Shown: positions 1 through 4,899 of the stretch, one piece after another
How positions within the stretch are numbered: the stretch's first letter is position 1
Layout of the letters: each line of letters begins with the position of its first letter
NCBI GenBank assembly: GCA_041687475.1
Contig: JAWLBW010000310.1
Coordinates: 1 to 5,474 of the forward strand
DNA from: JAWLBW01 sp041687475
Lineage (GTDB): Bacteria > J088 > JAWLBW01
DNA length: 5,474 nucleotides
Direction: 5' to 3'
Notes under the pieces: model-generated
Database searches by the model: none
Told to the model about the DNA's origin: nothing
The model's input: the letters and a program-made list of their open reading frames with translations, nothing else
Program-made: the position numbers and the translations under genes

Positions 1-1
1 G

Positions 2-253
2 ACCCTGCTGCGTTTCGACCCTGTGTACGTCGGCCACTTCAAGTGTAACCTACGCCGCATTGTCGATTACCCCAACCTGTGGAATTATGTAAAGGATCTG
101 TACCAGCAGCCGGGCGTGGCCGAGACCTGCAACCTTGGCCACATCAAGGCGCATTACTACCGCAGCCATGTCCATATCAACCCGACGGGCATCGTGCCGC
201 GTGGGCCGGCGATCGACTTTTCGGCGCCGCACGATCGCGCAAGGCTGGGCTGA
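2..253 (+). CDS. yqjG: Glutathionyl-hydroquinone reductase (ECM4/YqjG family), C-terminal part
   Basis: This is the last 83 residues of a glutathione S-transferase-like enzyme; the N-terminal thioredoxin-fold domain with the active-site Cys lies outside the window. The family reduces glutathionyl-hydroquinones to hydroquinones with glutathione in the cytosol and usually has about 320-330 residues. The frame is open from position 2 and ends at TGA 251-253. I recognise the family's C-terminal signature in order: RFDPVYVGHFKCNLRRI (residues 4-20 of the fragment), the DYPNLW helix, DLYQQPGVAET, HIKAHYYRSH and the terminal INPTGIVPRGP. These segments belong to the all-alpha C-terminal domain. No terminator hairpin is visible between its stop and the tRNA promoter about 37 bases downstream, so some read-through into the tRNA unit is possible. 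The family call is firm. The symbol is that of the E. coli homologue, and the exact substrate is inferred. Confidence 0.9.
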   Translation, partial: TLLRFDPVYVGHFKCNLRRIVDYPNLWNYVKDLYQQPGVAETCNLGHIKAHYYRSHVHINPTGIVPRGPAIDFSAPHDRARLG

Positions 254-289
254 CAGCGGTTTTGGGGCAGGTCGACGTTCATTTTTTTC

Positions 290-318
290 TTGACGAAGCA
301 CTCACCGCTCGGTATACT
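290..318 (+). promoter_or_regulatory. Sigma70-type promoter of the tRNA-Lys/tRNA-Glu unit
   Basis: A TTGACG -35 box (290-295) and a TATACT -10 box (313-318) are separated by exactly 17 bases. Each differs from consensus by one base. Transcription would start near 325, giving a leader of about 16 bases before the mature 5' end of tRNA-Lys at 341. The position just before a tRNA pair that ends in a strong terminator makes this convincing. Confidence 0.8.
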
Positions 319-340
319 GTATTTTTATGTTGGAGCTTAC

Positions 341-416
341 GAGCCCTTAGCTCAGCCGGTAGAGCATCTGACTTTTAATCAGAGGGTCGATGGTTCGAAT
401 CCATCAGGGCTCACCA
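341..416 (+). tRNA. tRNA-Lys (anticodon TTT), CCA encoded
   Basis: A complete 76-base cloverleaf can be folded by eye. The acceptor arm is GAGCCCT (341-347) paired with AGGGCTC (406-412), followed by discriminator A413 and an encoded CCA (414-416). The D stem is GCTC/GAGC. The anticodon stem is TCTGA/TCAGA (367-371 / 379-383) with loop CTTTTAA, which places TTT at 374-376 and therefore lysine. The variable loop is five bases, and the T arm is GATGG/CCATC around TTCGAAT. It is the first gene of a two-tRNA transcript. Confidence 0.97.
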
Positions 417-505
417 CTTTTGAGCCGGACCCACGAATTAAGTTCCGGCACAGCGGCACCTGGGCCGCCGCTGTCAACGCTTTAGACAAAGCGAACGCTT
501 TCAGC
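417..505 (+). other. Transcribed spacer between the two tRNAs, with three small hairpins
   Basis: The 89-base spacer can fold into three consecutive stems: GCCGGA/TCCGGC (424-429 / 444-449), an 8-bp ACAGCGGC/GCCGCTGT stem (450-457 / 467-474, loop of nine), and CGCTTT/AAAGCG (478-483 / 488-493, loop of four). None is followed by a T run, so they are not terminators. They probably serve as precursor structure around RNase processing sites; that role is inference. Confidence 0.5.
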
Positions 506-581
506 GTCCCCATCGTCTAGAGGCCCAGGACACCGCCCTTTCACGGCGGCGACGAGGGTTCGAATCCCTCTGGGGACGCCA
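506..581 (+). tRNA. tRNA-Glu (anticodon TTC), CCA encoded
   Basis: A complete 76-base cloverleaf is visible. The acceptor arm GTCCCCA (506-512) pairs with TGGGGAC (571-577), followed by discriminator G578 and CCA 579-581. The anticodon stem CCGCC/GGCGG (533-537 / 545-549) encloses loop CTTTCAC, with TTC at 540-542, which reads glutamate codons. The T arm is GAGGG/CCCTC around TTCGAAT. It is the second and last gene of the transcript, with a terminator seven bases downstream. A broken histidine kinase frame on the other strand runs straight through this gene in antisense. Confidence 0.97.
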
Positions 582-587
582 TTTTCG

Positions 588-626
588 AAGAGTCACTTTC
601 ATGTATGGAAAGTGACTCTTTTTTTT
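588..626 (+). terminator. Intrinsic terminator of the tRNA unit
   Basis: A perfect 13-bp stem (588-600 with 608-620) closes a seven-base loop, ATGTATG, and runs into eight T residues (619-626, the first two overlapping the stem). On the minus strand the hairpin is not followed by a T run, so it stops only the rightward tRNA transcript and not transcription arriving from the histidine kinase remnant. Confidence 0.92.
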
Positions 627-1705
627 GCCTTCTTCCTCAAGAGCGAACCGCAGCCCGAAGACGGCGCCGGCCCCCGGTTCGCTCGCGGCCCCCACTGTGC
701 CGCCCAGCGCGGCGGCGGCGCGGTGCACGATAGTCAGGCCGATGCCCATTCCGCTTTGGGAAGACGCATAGGGTTTCGTGAACAGATCGCCGAGCTGCTC
801 GCTCGTCAAACCGGGACCCGAGTCGCGTACACTGAATATGACGGCGTTCTCGGCCTGCTCCATGTCGACCCGCACGAAGCCCTGGTCGGTGAACTTGATG
901 GCATTGTGTACGAGGTTGCTCAGGGCGTCCCAGAACAGATCTGGGGCGATGTTCATCCACACGCTTCTGTCGACCATGACTTCCAGTCGCAACGCCTTGC
1001 GCAGCGCTTCGAACTCGACTTCCGATACTACTTTCTCGACCAGCTCGTACACGCGCAGTCATTGCCGTCGTACGGGAATGTCTTCGGGCTTGAAGCGCTC
1101 GATTTTGAGTACCCCGTTAATGAGAAAGTTCAACCGGCCGACCGATTCCTGCAGCACCGAAGCTGGCTCCCGTTCAGCAGTTCCTTGATTGCGATGAGTT
1201 CAATGCGTGCTCTCAACGCGGTGAGCGGCGTACGCATCTGATGGGTGAGTCGGGCGAGATACTCGGCGCGTTCACGTGAAACCTGGTCGGCTGCGAAGCG
1301 GGTATAACGTCGGGTCGACTCGGCCACGAGCTCGATGATGGCCTGAAAGAAGTACGAATAATCGTCAAAGGCGACGTCAATCTCAAGCTCATTCACCCAG
1401 TTGCGTACGACATTGACGAGGGTGCCGTAGGTCTGCACGAGCTCTTCGATGGGCATGCGCTGTTCGACCCGGGCCTCGGGGTCGAGACGGTCGGCGGTCT
1501 TCCACAGAAGGCCTGGCGGTTCGGCCCGCGTGCCTTTCTGTAACTCCTTGCCGATCACCGAAAGCTGGAGTTCGAGCGAATCCTTGATATCGTGTTCCGA
1601 CAACTCGACGTGAGGGTGCTCCGACGACCGCCACGAGTCGTACCAGCGATCGACGATGTCGACCGCGCTCGCTTCAATTTCGGCGCCGAGGTTACTCATA
1701 TTGGA

Positions 1706-1733
1706 AGTATGGCGAGAGTCGGTCGACTGTCAT
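1706..1733 (-). promoter_or_regulatory. Possible promoter of the histidine kinase remnant
   Basis: On the minus strand an ATGACA -35-like box (1733-1728) and a CATACT -10-like box (1711-1706) are spaced by 16 bases. The -10 box lies only six bases before ATG 1699, and no Shine-Dalgarno sequence is visible, so the original mRNA may have been leaderless. The match is only moderate. Confidence 0.3.
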
Positions 1734-1796
1734 GGTTCGGTACCGATGAGCCCGGCAGCAAACACCTGCTGAACCCCGGTACAACGTGCTTACAGT

Positions 1797-1827
1797 CTGC
1801 GACCGTTAGAGGCTGTGACCGTTAGAG
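1797..1827. repeat. Tandem 15-16 bp duplication over the stop codon of the nucleotidyltransferase gene
   Basis: Two copies of CTGYGACCGTTAGAG (plus strand, 1797-1811 and 1813-1827) repeat with a 16-base period and differ at one position. The right copy contains the TAA of the nucleotidyltransferase gene (minus strand, 1824-1822); the left copy repeats the same TAA downstream at 1808-1806. Replication slippage is the simplest origin. Confidence 0.75.
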
Positions 1828-2505
1828 TCGGCTCAGTTCTTCAAGACGCCGGCGCACTCGCTGCAGGCGTTGGCGTTCCAGGCCGTCCCTATCGAGATGT
1901 GCGTAGACAATCTCGTCTCCTGCCGGACTGTTCAAAGCCATCTTTGCCTGCTCACGCAAGTAGCGTCTGACGGTTTGAGGCGCTTCAGAAAAATTCCAGT
2001 GGGTTTCCGAACCTTCGGCAAACACGGTTACCAGATCTTCCCAATCATGGCTCATCATGTAGTCGCCTTTCCCTCGGTCGAGAAAGGCTTCGAACTTGCA
2101 AGCCATGAAGAATGGCAGGGGAAATATGTGAAGCTCGACTTCTTGGATAGACAACGGGAATCTATGGTGAAAACCTTCGGCATACCAGCGGTTCGTGAAA
2201 CCGTAGGGGCGCTTCTCGGTTGGCATGATGTCGACATTGATACCACGGTATATCCACCTGCATAGTGGAGCTCCCTCTGAGGTATCGTGCGAAAAACCCT
2301 GTTCACGAAGCCGGGATTCCATGGTATGCATGGGCACGATGGCCGCTTCGATAACGCAATCGACGTCGTCGGTTACGCGAATGTCAATTTCTGCTTCTTC
2401 ATCGAGGTAGAGACCGATGACAGCCCCGCCGACGAAGGCGGTGTGAGAGCGCAGATTCCCCAGGCCTCGGGCGACTTCGACCAGCGCCATGATGGCTCTG
2501 TTCAT
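1822..2505 (-). CDS. AbiEii/AbiGii-like nucleotidyltransferase, candidate toxin
   Basis: This 227-residue protein carries nucleotidyltransferase-fold marks: a FVGGAVIGLYL loop (24-34, Gly26-Gly27), the metal-binding TDDVDCV (45-51, acidic Asp47 and Asp49), and a third acidic strand GINVDIMPTE (Asp92). Farther on are NRWYAEGF, a conserved Lys137 in CKFEAF, GDY (147-149) and SHDWEDLV (152-159). The order fits the AbiEii/AbiGii type of the DNA polymerase beta superfamily, whose members include toxins that transfer nucleotides to RNA or other targets. The target here is unknown. I chose ATG 2505, which shares one base with the upstream TGA (TGATG), implying coupled translation; a TTG at 2508 is the alternative. 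No strong Shine-Dalgarno is seen. Local GC looks lower than in neighbours (28 of 60 bases at 2101-2160), suggesting acquired DNA. The fold is well supported; the toxin role comes from pairing and family and is not proven. Confidence 0.8.
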   Translation of the reverse strand: MNRAIMALVEVARGLGNLRSHTAFVGGAVIGLYLDEEAEIDIRVTDDVDCVIEAAIVPMHTMESRLREQGFSHDTSEGAPLCRWIYRGINVDIMPTEKRPYGFTNRWYAEGFHHRFPLSIQEVELHIFPLPFFMACKFEAFLDRGKGDYMMSHDWEDLVTVFAEGSETHWNFSEAPQTVRRYLREQAKMALNSPAGDEIVYAHLDRDGLERQRLQRVRRRLEELSRL

Positions 2506-3050
2506 CAAGCGATTGCCAGGCGGTTGTGCAGTTCTTCTGCGGCCATTGAGCGTTCACGAGCACGCCCCACACGCAAAGCATCGACGAGCGCAAGCAGCTG
2601 GTGCAATGCAGGGTCCTTGGATGCTGCAAAGGGAACCGATGGGTAGAGCGGCTCAATGGTCTCGCCGTTTACCTGTCCGTCAGGGTAGTTCCACACGTAG
2701 TTTCGTGATGACACGATTTTCTGATTCAGGGGTGCGCCCGAGTGCGCCGTGGGAAGCCCGCGACGGTTTGGCCCAAGTTGTGCCGGAAACGCATACTTCA
2801 ACCCGTGGAGCACAAATTCTTCCAAAGACCGGCGGGCAACCTTTCCGGGTTGCCTCTCTTCGCCAGGAATAAATAGACGTGCCGCCTTTGCCCTGCGCAC
2901 GGCCTGAAAGGCTTCTGAGTTACTGATACCCAGGTCCTGACCGATCTCTTTGTAATTCCAGGCATTCTTCCGGTTTTCCTCAAGTACGAGCTTAAGCAGT
3001 ACCAGAATGTCCTGAGGTTTCAGCACTTCGCTTTTCTGCAGTCTGGCCAT
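2505..3050 (-). CDS. Helix-turn-helix protein, candidate antitoxin/repressor of the nucleotidyltransferase
   Basis: A 181-residue cytosolic protein. After a helical N-terminus (LKPQDILVLLKLVLEE, 10-25) comes a winged-helix-like HTH, with YKEIGQDLGISNSEAFQAV (33-51) as the helix-turn-helix and RRAKAARLF following. The rest (75-181) has the conserved-looking blocks LHGLKYAFPAQLG, RRGLPTAHSGAPL, IEPLYPSVPFAA and DPALHQLLALVDALRVGRARER. I recognise this arrangement from small HTH proteins found directly before AbiEii-like nucleotidyltransferases, but give no symbol. The frame is open upstream to 3263; I chose ATG 3050 because the extension would be translation of a noncoding repeat and the promoter sits just before 3050. 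An inverted repeat in that promoter suggests self-repression. Its TGA overlaps the next start by one base, so the pair is one operon. A DNA-binding antitoxin is the likeliest role, by inference. Confidence 0.78.
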   Translation of the reverse strand: MARLQKSEVLKPQDILVLLKLVLEENRKNAWNYKEIGQDLGISNSEAFQAVRRAKAARLFIPGEERQPGKVARRSLEEFVLHGLKYAFPAQLGPNRRGLPTAHSGAPLNQKIVSSRNYVWNYPDGQVNGETIEPLYPSVPFAASKDPALHQLLALVDALRVGRARERSMAAEELHNRLAIA

Positions 3051-3056
3051 GCGTTT

Positions 3057-3085
3057 ATTCTCTATTCGCAAATAGAAAATGTCAA
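3057..3085 (-). promoter_or_regulatory. Promoter of the HTH-nucleotidyltransferase operon, possibly leaderless
   Basis: On the minus strand a perfect TTGACA -35 box (3085-3080) lies 17 bases from a GAGAAT -10 box (3062-3057, four of six consensus matches). Only six bases separate the -10 box from ATG 3050, so a normal start site would fall on or beside the start codon. The sequence before the ATG has only a weak GAG as ribosome-binding signal, consistent with a leaderless message. Confidence 0.6.
3061..3076. promoter_or_regulatory. Inverted-repeat operator candidate inside the toxin-antitoxin promoter
   Basis: TCTATT and AATAGA form perfect 6-bp arms around a four-base spacer. The element fills most of the spacer between the -35 and -10 boxes and touches the -10 box. 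A dimeric HTH protein bound here would block RNA polymerase, so the first gene of the operon is the natural candidate binder. Confidence 0.5.
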
Positions 3086-3100
3086 GCGTTTCGTGTTTCA

Positions 3101-3300
3101 GGAAGAGCACACACGGAGGCACAGAGGCGCAGAGCCGGCTGGGCGGAGAGCGGCAGGTGAGTGCCCTTGCCACCTGTTTACCAGCGCATTCACTACGTGG
3201 TCTCATTCCGGGCGGCTGTATGGTAAGCCTTGCCTGAGCCATCGATTGCCGCCAGTCACGCACAGGCGTCCGACGTCCGAATACCGACGACCGCCCCTCA
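3101..3300 (+). repeat. Intergenic repeat copy A (diverged)
   Basis: This noncoding stretch lies between the divergent HTH and Smr genes. It shows the same ordered landmarks as copies B and C: a purine-rich GCACACACGGAGGCACAGAG head (3107-3126), a GCGGCTGTATGGT block (3212-3224), a CATCGA...TCACGC segment (3240-3261) and a CCGACG-rich tail (3270-3291). It is the most diverged copy. Apart from this repeat, the two promoters and the operator, I see nothing else in the 3051-3394 gap. Confidence 0.6.
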
Positions 3301-3349
3301 CCGCACTCACCGTCTCGATGTGCTCCGCCGCGGCAGGCAGATTCACCAG

Positions 3350-3358
3350 TGTTATACT
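3350..3358 (+). promoter_or_regulatory. Possible extended -10 promoter of the Smr-domain gene
   Basis: TATACT (3353-3358) is preceded by TG at 3350-3351, forming an extended -10 element. No good -35 box lies 16-18 bases upstream, which extended -10 promoters tolerate. The start site would be near 3365, leaving about 30 bases before ATG 3395. Confidence 0.45.
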
Positions 3359-3394
3359 ATTGGAAGCACCTCCCGCCCCCGCTTCCACAGACCC

Positions 3395-3649
3395 ATGGCG
3401 CACCTGAAGCTCGACCTGCATCCTATCTACAACGACAAACGCCGCCTGCGCGCCGAGCTCGAGGGCGTCATTGAAGAAGCCGTCCGAAAGCGTATTCGCC
3501 TGGTCGAAATCATTCCGGGGAAGGGCAGCGGCCAGCTCAAAAAGGCCGTGCTGCGCTTTCTCGACGAACCGCAGATCAAAGCCCAATACCATCGGGTGGA
3601 AAAGGACAGCAAGAACTTCGGGCGCATCTTCGTGCACTTCCGTTTTTAG
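3395..3649 (+). CDS. Stand-alone Smr-domain protein
   Basis: An 84-residue protein that is almost only an Smr domain, the fold found at the C-terminus of MutS2, where it acts as a nuclease on DNA or RNA. Visible marks are the LDLH motif (residues 6-9), a long amphipathic helix (about 15-33), the LVEIIPGKGSGQLKKAVLRFL block (36-56) containing the glycine-rich loop, and the C-terminal strand NFGRIFVHFRF. The loop has Pro where many Smr domains have His (IIPGKG instead of IIHGKG). Single-domain Smr proteins with this loop are known in other bacteria, so the gene is probably complete. I chose ATG 3395 because LDLH follows directly; the longer frame from 3230 translates repeat A. No Shine-Dalgarno is evident. 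It stands alone, with repeats on both sides. Domain assignment is firm; the substrate and whether it is an active nuclease are unknown. Confidence 0.88.
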   Translation: MAHLKLDLHPIYNDKRRLRAELEGVIEEAVRKRIRLVEIIPGKGSGQLKKAVLRFLDEPQIKAQYHRVEKDSKNFGRIFVHFRF

Positions 3650-3696
3650 AGGGCGATGAGTTGCCGGCCGGGCTGCCGGTAGGGCTCTTTATCGCT

Positions 3697-3915
3697 GTTG
3701 CCGGAGGCGGAAAAAGCACACATCGAGGCGCAGAGACACAGAGCTGTCTGGATGGAGATGAGCGGGTGGTTGCCCTCACGCCGATAGCCTCCGCGCCTCG
3801 CCTTTTGCCTGCACCGCGATCTTCCTTTTCTTGTGCGGCTGTACGGTGGGCCGGTTCAAGTCATCGAGAGTCGGGTATCACGCTTCGACGACCGACGACG
3901 GACGTCCGACGACCA
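3697..3915 (+). repeat. Intergenic repeat copy B
   Basis: This copy fills most of the gap between the Smr and SRPBCC genes. It begins with GTTGCCGGAGGCGG (3697-3710) and GCACACATCGAGGCGCAGAG (3716-3735), passes through GGTGGTTGCCC (3766-3776), and contains the core 3827-3884, which aligns without gaps to copy C 4633-4690 at 53 of 58 positions. It ends in a CCGACGACCGACGACGGACG tract. Beyond 3915 up to the ribosome binding site I see no further feature and no terminator for the Smr gene. Confidence 0.75.
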
Positions 3916-3979
3916 ACTCCCCACTCTGGCCGCGAGCGCTGGCTCGTTCGTTTATTCGGGGTTCAGGCTACCCTGCAGT

Positions 3980-3987
3980 GGAAGGAG
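3980..3987 (+). promoter_or_regulatory. Ribosome binding site fixing the SRPBCC gene start
   Basis: GGAAGGAG, a strong Shine-Dalgarno match, lies eight bases before ATG 3996. It decides the start against the longer open frame beginning at 3831, whose extra residues would come from repeat B. Confidence 0.85.
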
Positions 3988-3995
3988 TCGACGCG

Positions 3996-4454
3996 ATGAT
4001 TCACATTGAGATGGAAAGAAGGATTGATTCCCCCATCGGAACGGTCTTCGAGCGCCTGGTCGATGTTTCGGCATATTCGGAGTGGATGTCGCGCAAGGGG
4101 CTCTTCATTTCCACCACGCAGGATTCGGAGGGCCCGGTGAATCTGGGTACCAGGTTTTCCGATAAGACGCGTCTGGGGCCACTGCACGGCGAAATCGGCG
4201 AGTTCGACCGCCCACGGAAGGTGGTCTTTCACTTTACGATGCGCTTTCTGGGGAAGACCGTGCTGGAGGGATGGCCCGCCTACACCCTCAGCCCTGAAGG
4301 CGACCATGCGACACGGGTGAAACACACGGTAGAGGCCCGCCTCGCACGTCCTTTACGGGTCTTCGAACCGGTGCTGCGGCGAGTTGCCGCCGGCGAGCGT
4401 CGGCGCACCGTCGATTCGTTGCAGGCTTCCCTCGAGTCGTCGCCGGCCGACTAA
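3996..4454 (+). CDS. SRPBCC / polyketide-cyclase-like (START-fold) protein
   Basis: A 152-residue soluble protein with the usual length and layout of the SRPBCC superfamily, which folds into a helix-grip cavity for hydrophobic ligands. The N-terminal strand MIHIEMERRIDSPIGTVFERL (1-21) is followed by DVSAYSEWMS, the helix-loop typical of this family ('W' anchoring the cavity). Later come strands at GTRFSDKTRLGPLHGEIGEFDRPRKV (51-76), VVFHFTMRF (76-84) and TRVKHTVEARL (106-116), and then the long C-terminal helix (about 121-148) rich in Arg. No catalytic residues can be assigned, and the ligand is unknown. The start is set by a strong ribosome binding site. The gene appears monocistronic, flanked by repeat copies B and C, with no terminator visible after its TAA. 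The superfamily is likely; any specific role would be guesswork. Confidence 0.8.
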   Translation: MIHIEMERRIDSPIGTVFERLVDVSAYSEWMSRKGLFISTTQDSEGPVNLGTRFSDKTRLGPLHGEIGEFDRPRKVVFHFTMRFLGKTVLEGWPAYTLSPEGDHATRVKHTVEARLARPLRVFEPVLRRVAAGERRRTVDSLQASLESSPAD

Positions 4455-4507
4455 TCGTTGAAGTGCCTCGTCTGCAACGTTGCCGCCTACGGAGCGGTGA
4501 CTACCCT

Positions 4508-4770
4508 GTTGCCGAAGGCGGAAAAGCACACACGGAGACACGGAGGACCGAGCTGGCCGGATGGGGTTTCACGGATGGTTGCCCCTCGCCGATTGCCTCG
4601 GCGTTCCGCCTTCTGCCGGGCGACGATTTTTCTTTCTTGTGCGGCTGTACGGTGCACCGGTTCAAGTCGCCGAGAGTCGGCTATCACGCTCCGGGTTGCA
4701 CGCACCGCCGTCCACCGACCAGAGCCTGTCCTGAACCAAGTGGAGGATCCGACGACCACCGATCAACCGG
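4508..4770 (+). repeat. Intergenic repeat copy C
   Basis: This copy follows the SRPBCC gene. It repeats the head GTTGCCGAAGGCGG and GCACACACGGAGACACGG, the GGATGGTTGCCC block (4573-4584), the core 4633-4690 shared with copy B (53 of 58 identical, no gaps) and a degenerate CCGACGACCACCGATC tail. Unlike copies A and B it has a short separate repeat inserted near its end (4722-4749). The rest of the 4455-4886 gap holds only the thiolase terminator and the 17-bp tandem repeat. Confidence 0.75.
4722..4749. repeat. Short dispersed repeat of the 'EPVL..VE' type
   Basis: GAGCCTGTCCTGAACCAAGT and the following GGAGGATC resemble a short mobile-looking repeat widespread in bacterial intergenic DNA, recognisable because its spurious translation reads EPVLxxVEx (here EPVLNQVEDP). 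Only one copy is visible in this window, so the assignment rests on recalled pattern rather than on a repeat seen here. Confidence 0.4.
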
Positions 4771-4777
4771 TTTGCAA

Positions 4778-4827
4778 GTAAAAACCCCCGACCCGGCCAT
4801 CAGTATTAGGAAGCCGGGACGGGGGTT
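4778..4827 (-). terminator. Intrinsic terminator of the thiolase gene
   Basis: Read on the minus strand, 4827-4813 pairs with 4797-4783 in a GC-rich stem of 14 base pairs with one mismatch (4791/4819), around a 15-base loop (4798-4812). A five-T run (complement of A 4780-4784, partly within the stem) follows. It lies about 60 bases after the thiolase stop. Confidence 0.85.
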
Positions 4828-4856
4828 CGTGATGCGAACAGTCGGAAACGACTTAT

Positions 4857-4899
4857 TGCAGGTTCTCGCTTACTGCAGGTTCTCGCTTACTGCAGGTTT
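4857..4899. repeat. Tandem 17-bp repeat over the thiolase stop codon
   Basis: TGCAGGTTCTCGCTTAC occurs at 4857-4873 and, identically, at 4874-4890; a third, partial unit (4891-4899) starts inside the coding region. On the minus strand each unit spells the codons for ENLQ and a TAA, so the gene's last codons and stop are duplicated twice downstream, out of frame with one another. Confidence 0.85.

Larger units (their letters stand above)
501..1699 (-). pseudogene. Broken cytosolic sensor histidine kinase (RsbRD-like N-terminus, HisKA, HATPase)
   Basis: Read from ATG 1699, the first frame gives an RsbRD-like helical sensor region (residues about 5-140, inferred), then the HisKA box EYLARLTHQMRTPL with phosphoacceptor His153 (codon 1243-1241). 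No membrane segment is seen. The frame breaks at a GGG (1171-1169): restoring one G continues into the other frame with NGEPASVLQESVGRLNF and KIERFKPEDIPVRRQ. That frame meets TGA at 1061-1059, then resumes with LRVYELVEKVVSEVEF and a complete HATPase: N-box HNAIKFT, G1 DSGPG, F-box FTKPY and G2 GMGIGL. Homology ends near 630 (about 355-360 residues if repaired). No stop follows, so the frame continues antisense through the tRNA terminator and tRNA-Glu to TGA 503-501. Intact fragments are 1699-1130 and, from GTG 1052, 1052-501. No partner response regulator is in the window. Sequencing error could explain the frameshift, but hardly all three defects. Confidence 0.82.

Noticed and set aside
501..581. 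Protein tail 'RPQRDSNPRR...' at the kinase end as a real domain
   Set aside because: This is the well-known spurious translation of the antisense strand of a tRNA T arm, not protein sequence.
1059..1061. TGA as a recoded sense codon, or a programmed frameshift, in the kinase
   Set aside because: TGA is used as a normal stop elsewhere (251-253 and the HTH gene end), there is no strong slippery heptamer, and the missing natural stop fits simple decay better.
612..1241. Long plus-strand open frame antisense to the histidine kinase
   Set aside because: It has no recognisable domain, overlaps well-conserved kinase motifs on the other strand, and starts inside the tRNA terminator. It is a frame shadow.
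1738..1780. Possible terminator after the nucleotidyltransferase gene (CGGTAC arms and a CAGCA/TGCTG hairpin)
   Set aside because: The stems are short and no T run follows on either strand.
3051..3263. Longer N-terminus for the HTH protein
   Set aside because: The extra residues (for example SRLCASVPPCVLF) are translation of the noncoding repeat copy A, and the promoter and operator lie within this stretch.
3831..3995. Longer N-terminus for the SRPBCC protein
   Set aside because: It translates repeat copy B; a strong ribosome binding site marks ATG 3996 instead.
3101..4770. CRISPR array
   Set aside because: The repeated blocks are long, diverged and separated by genes, with no short regular repeat-spacer pattern and no cas genes.
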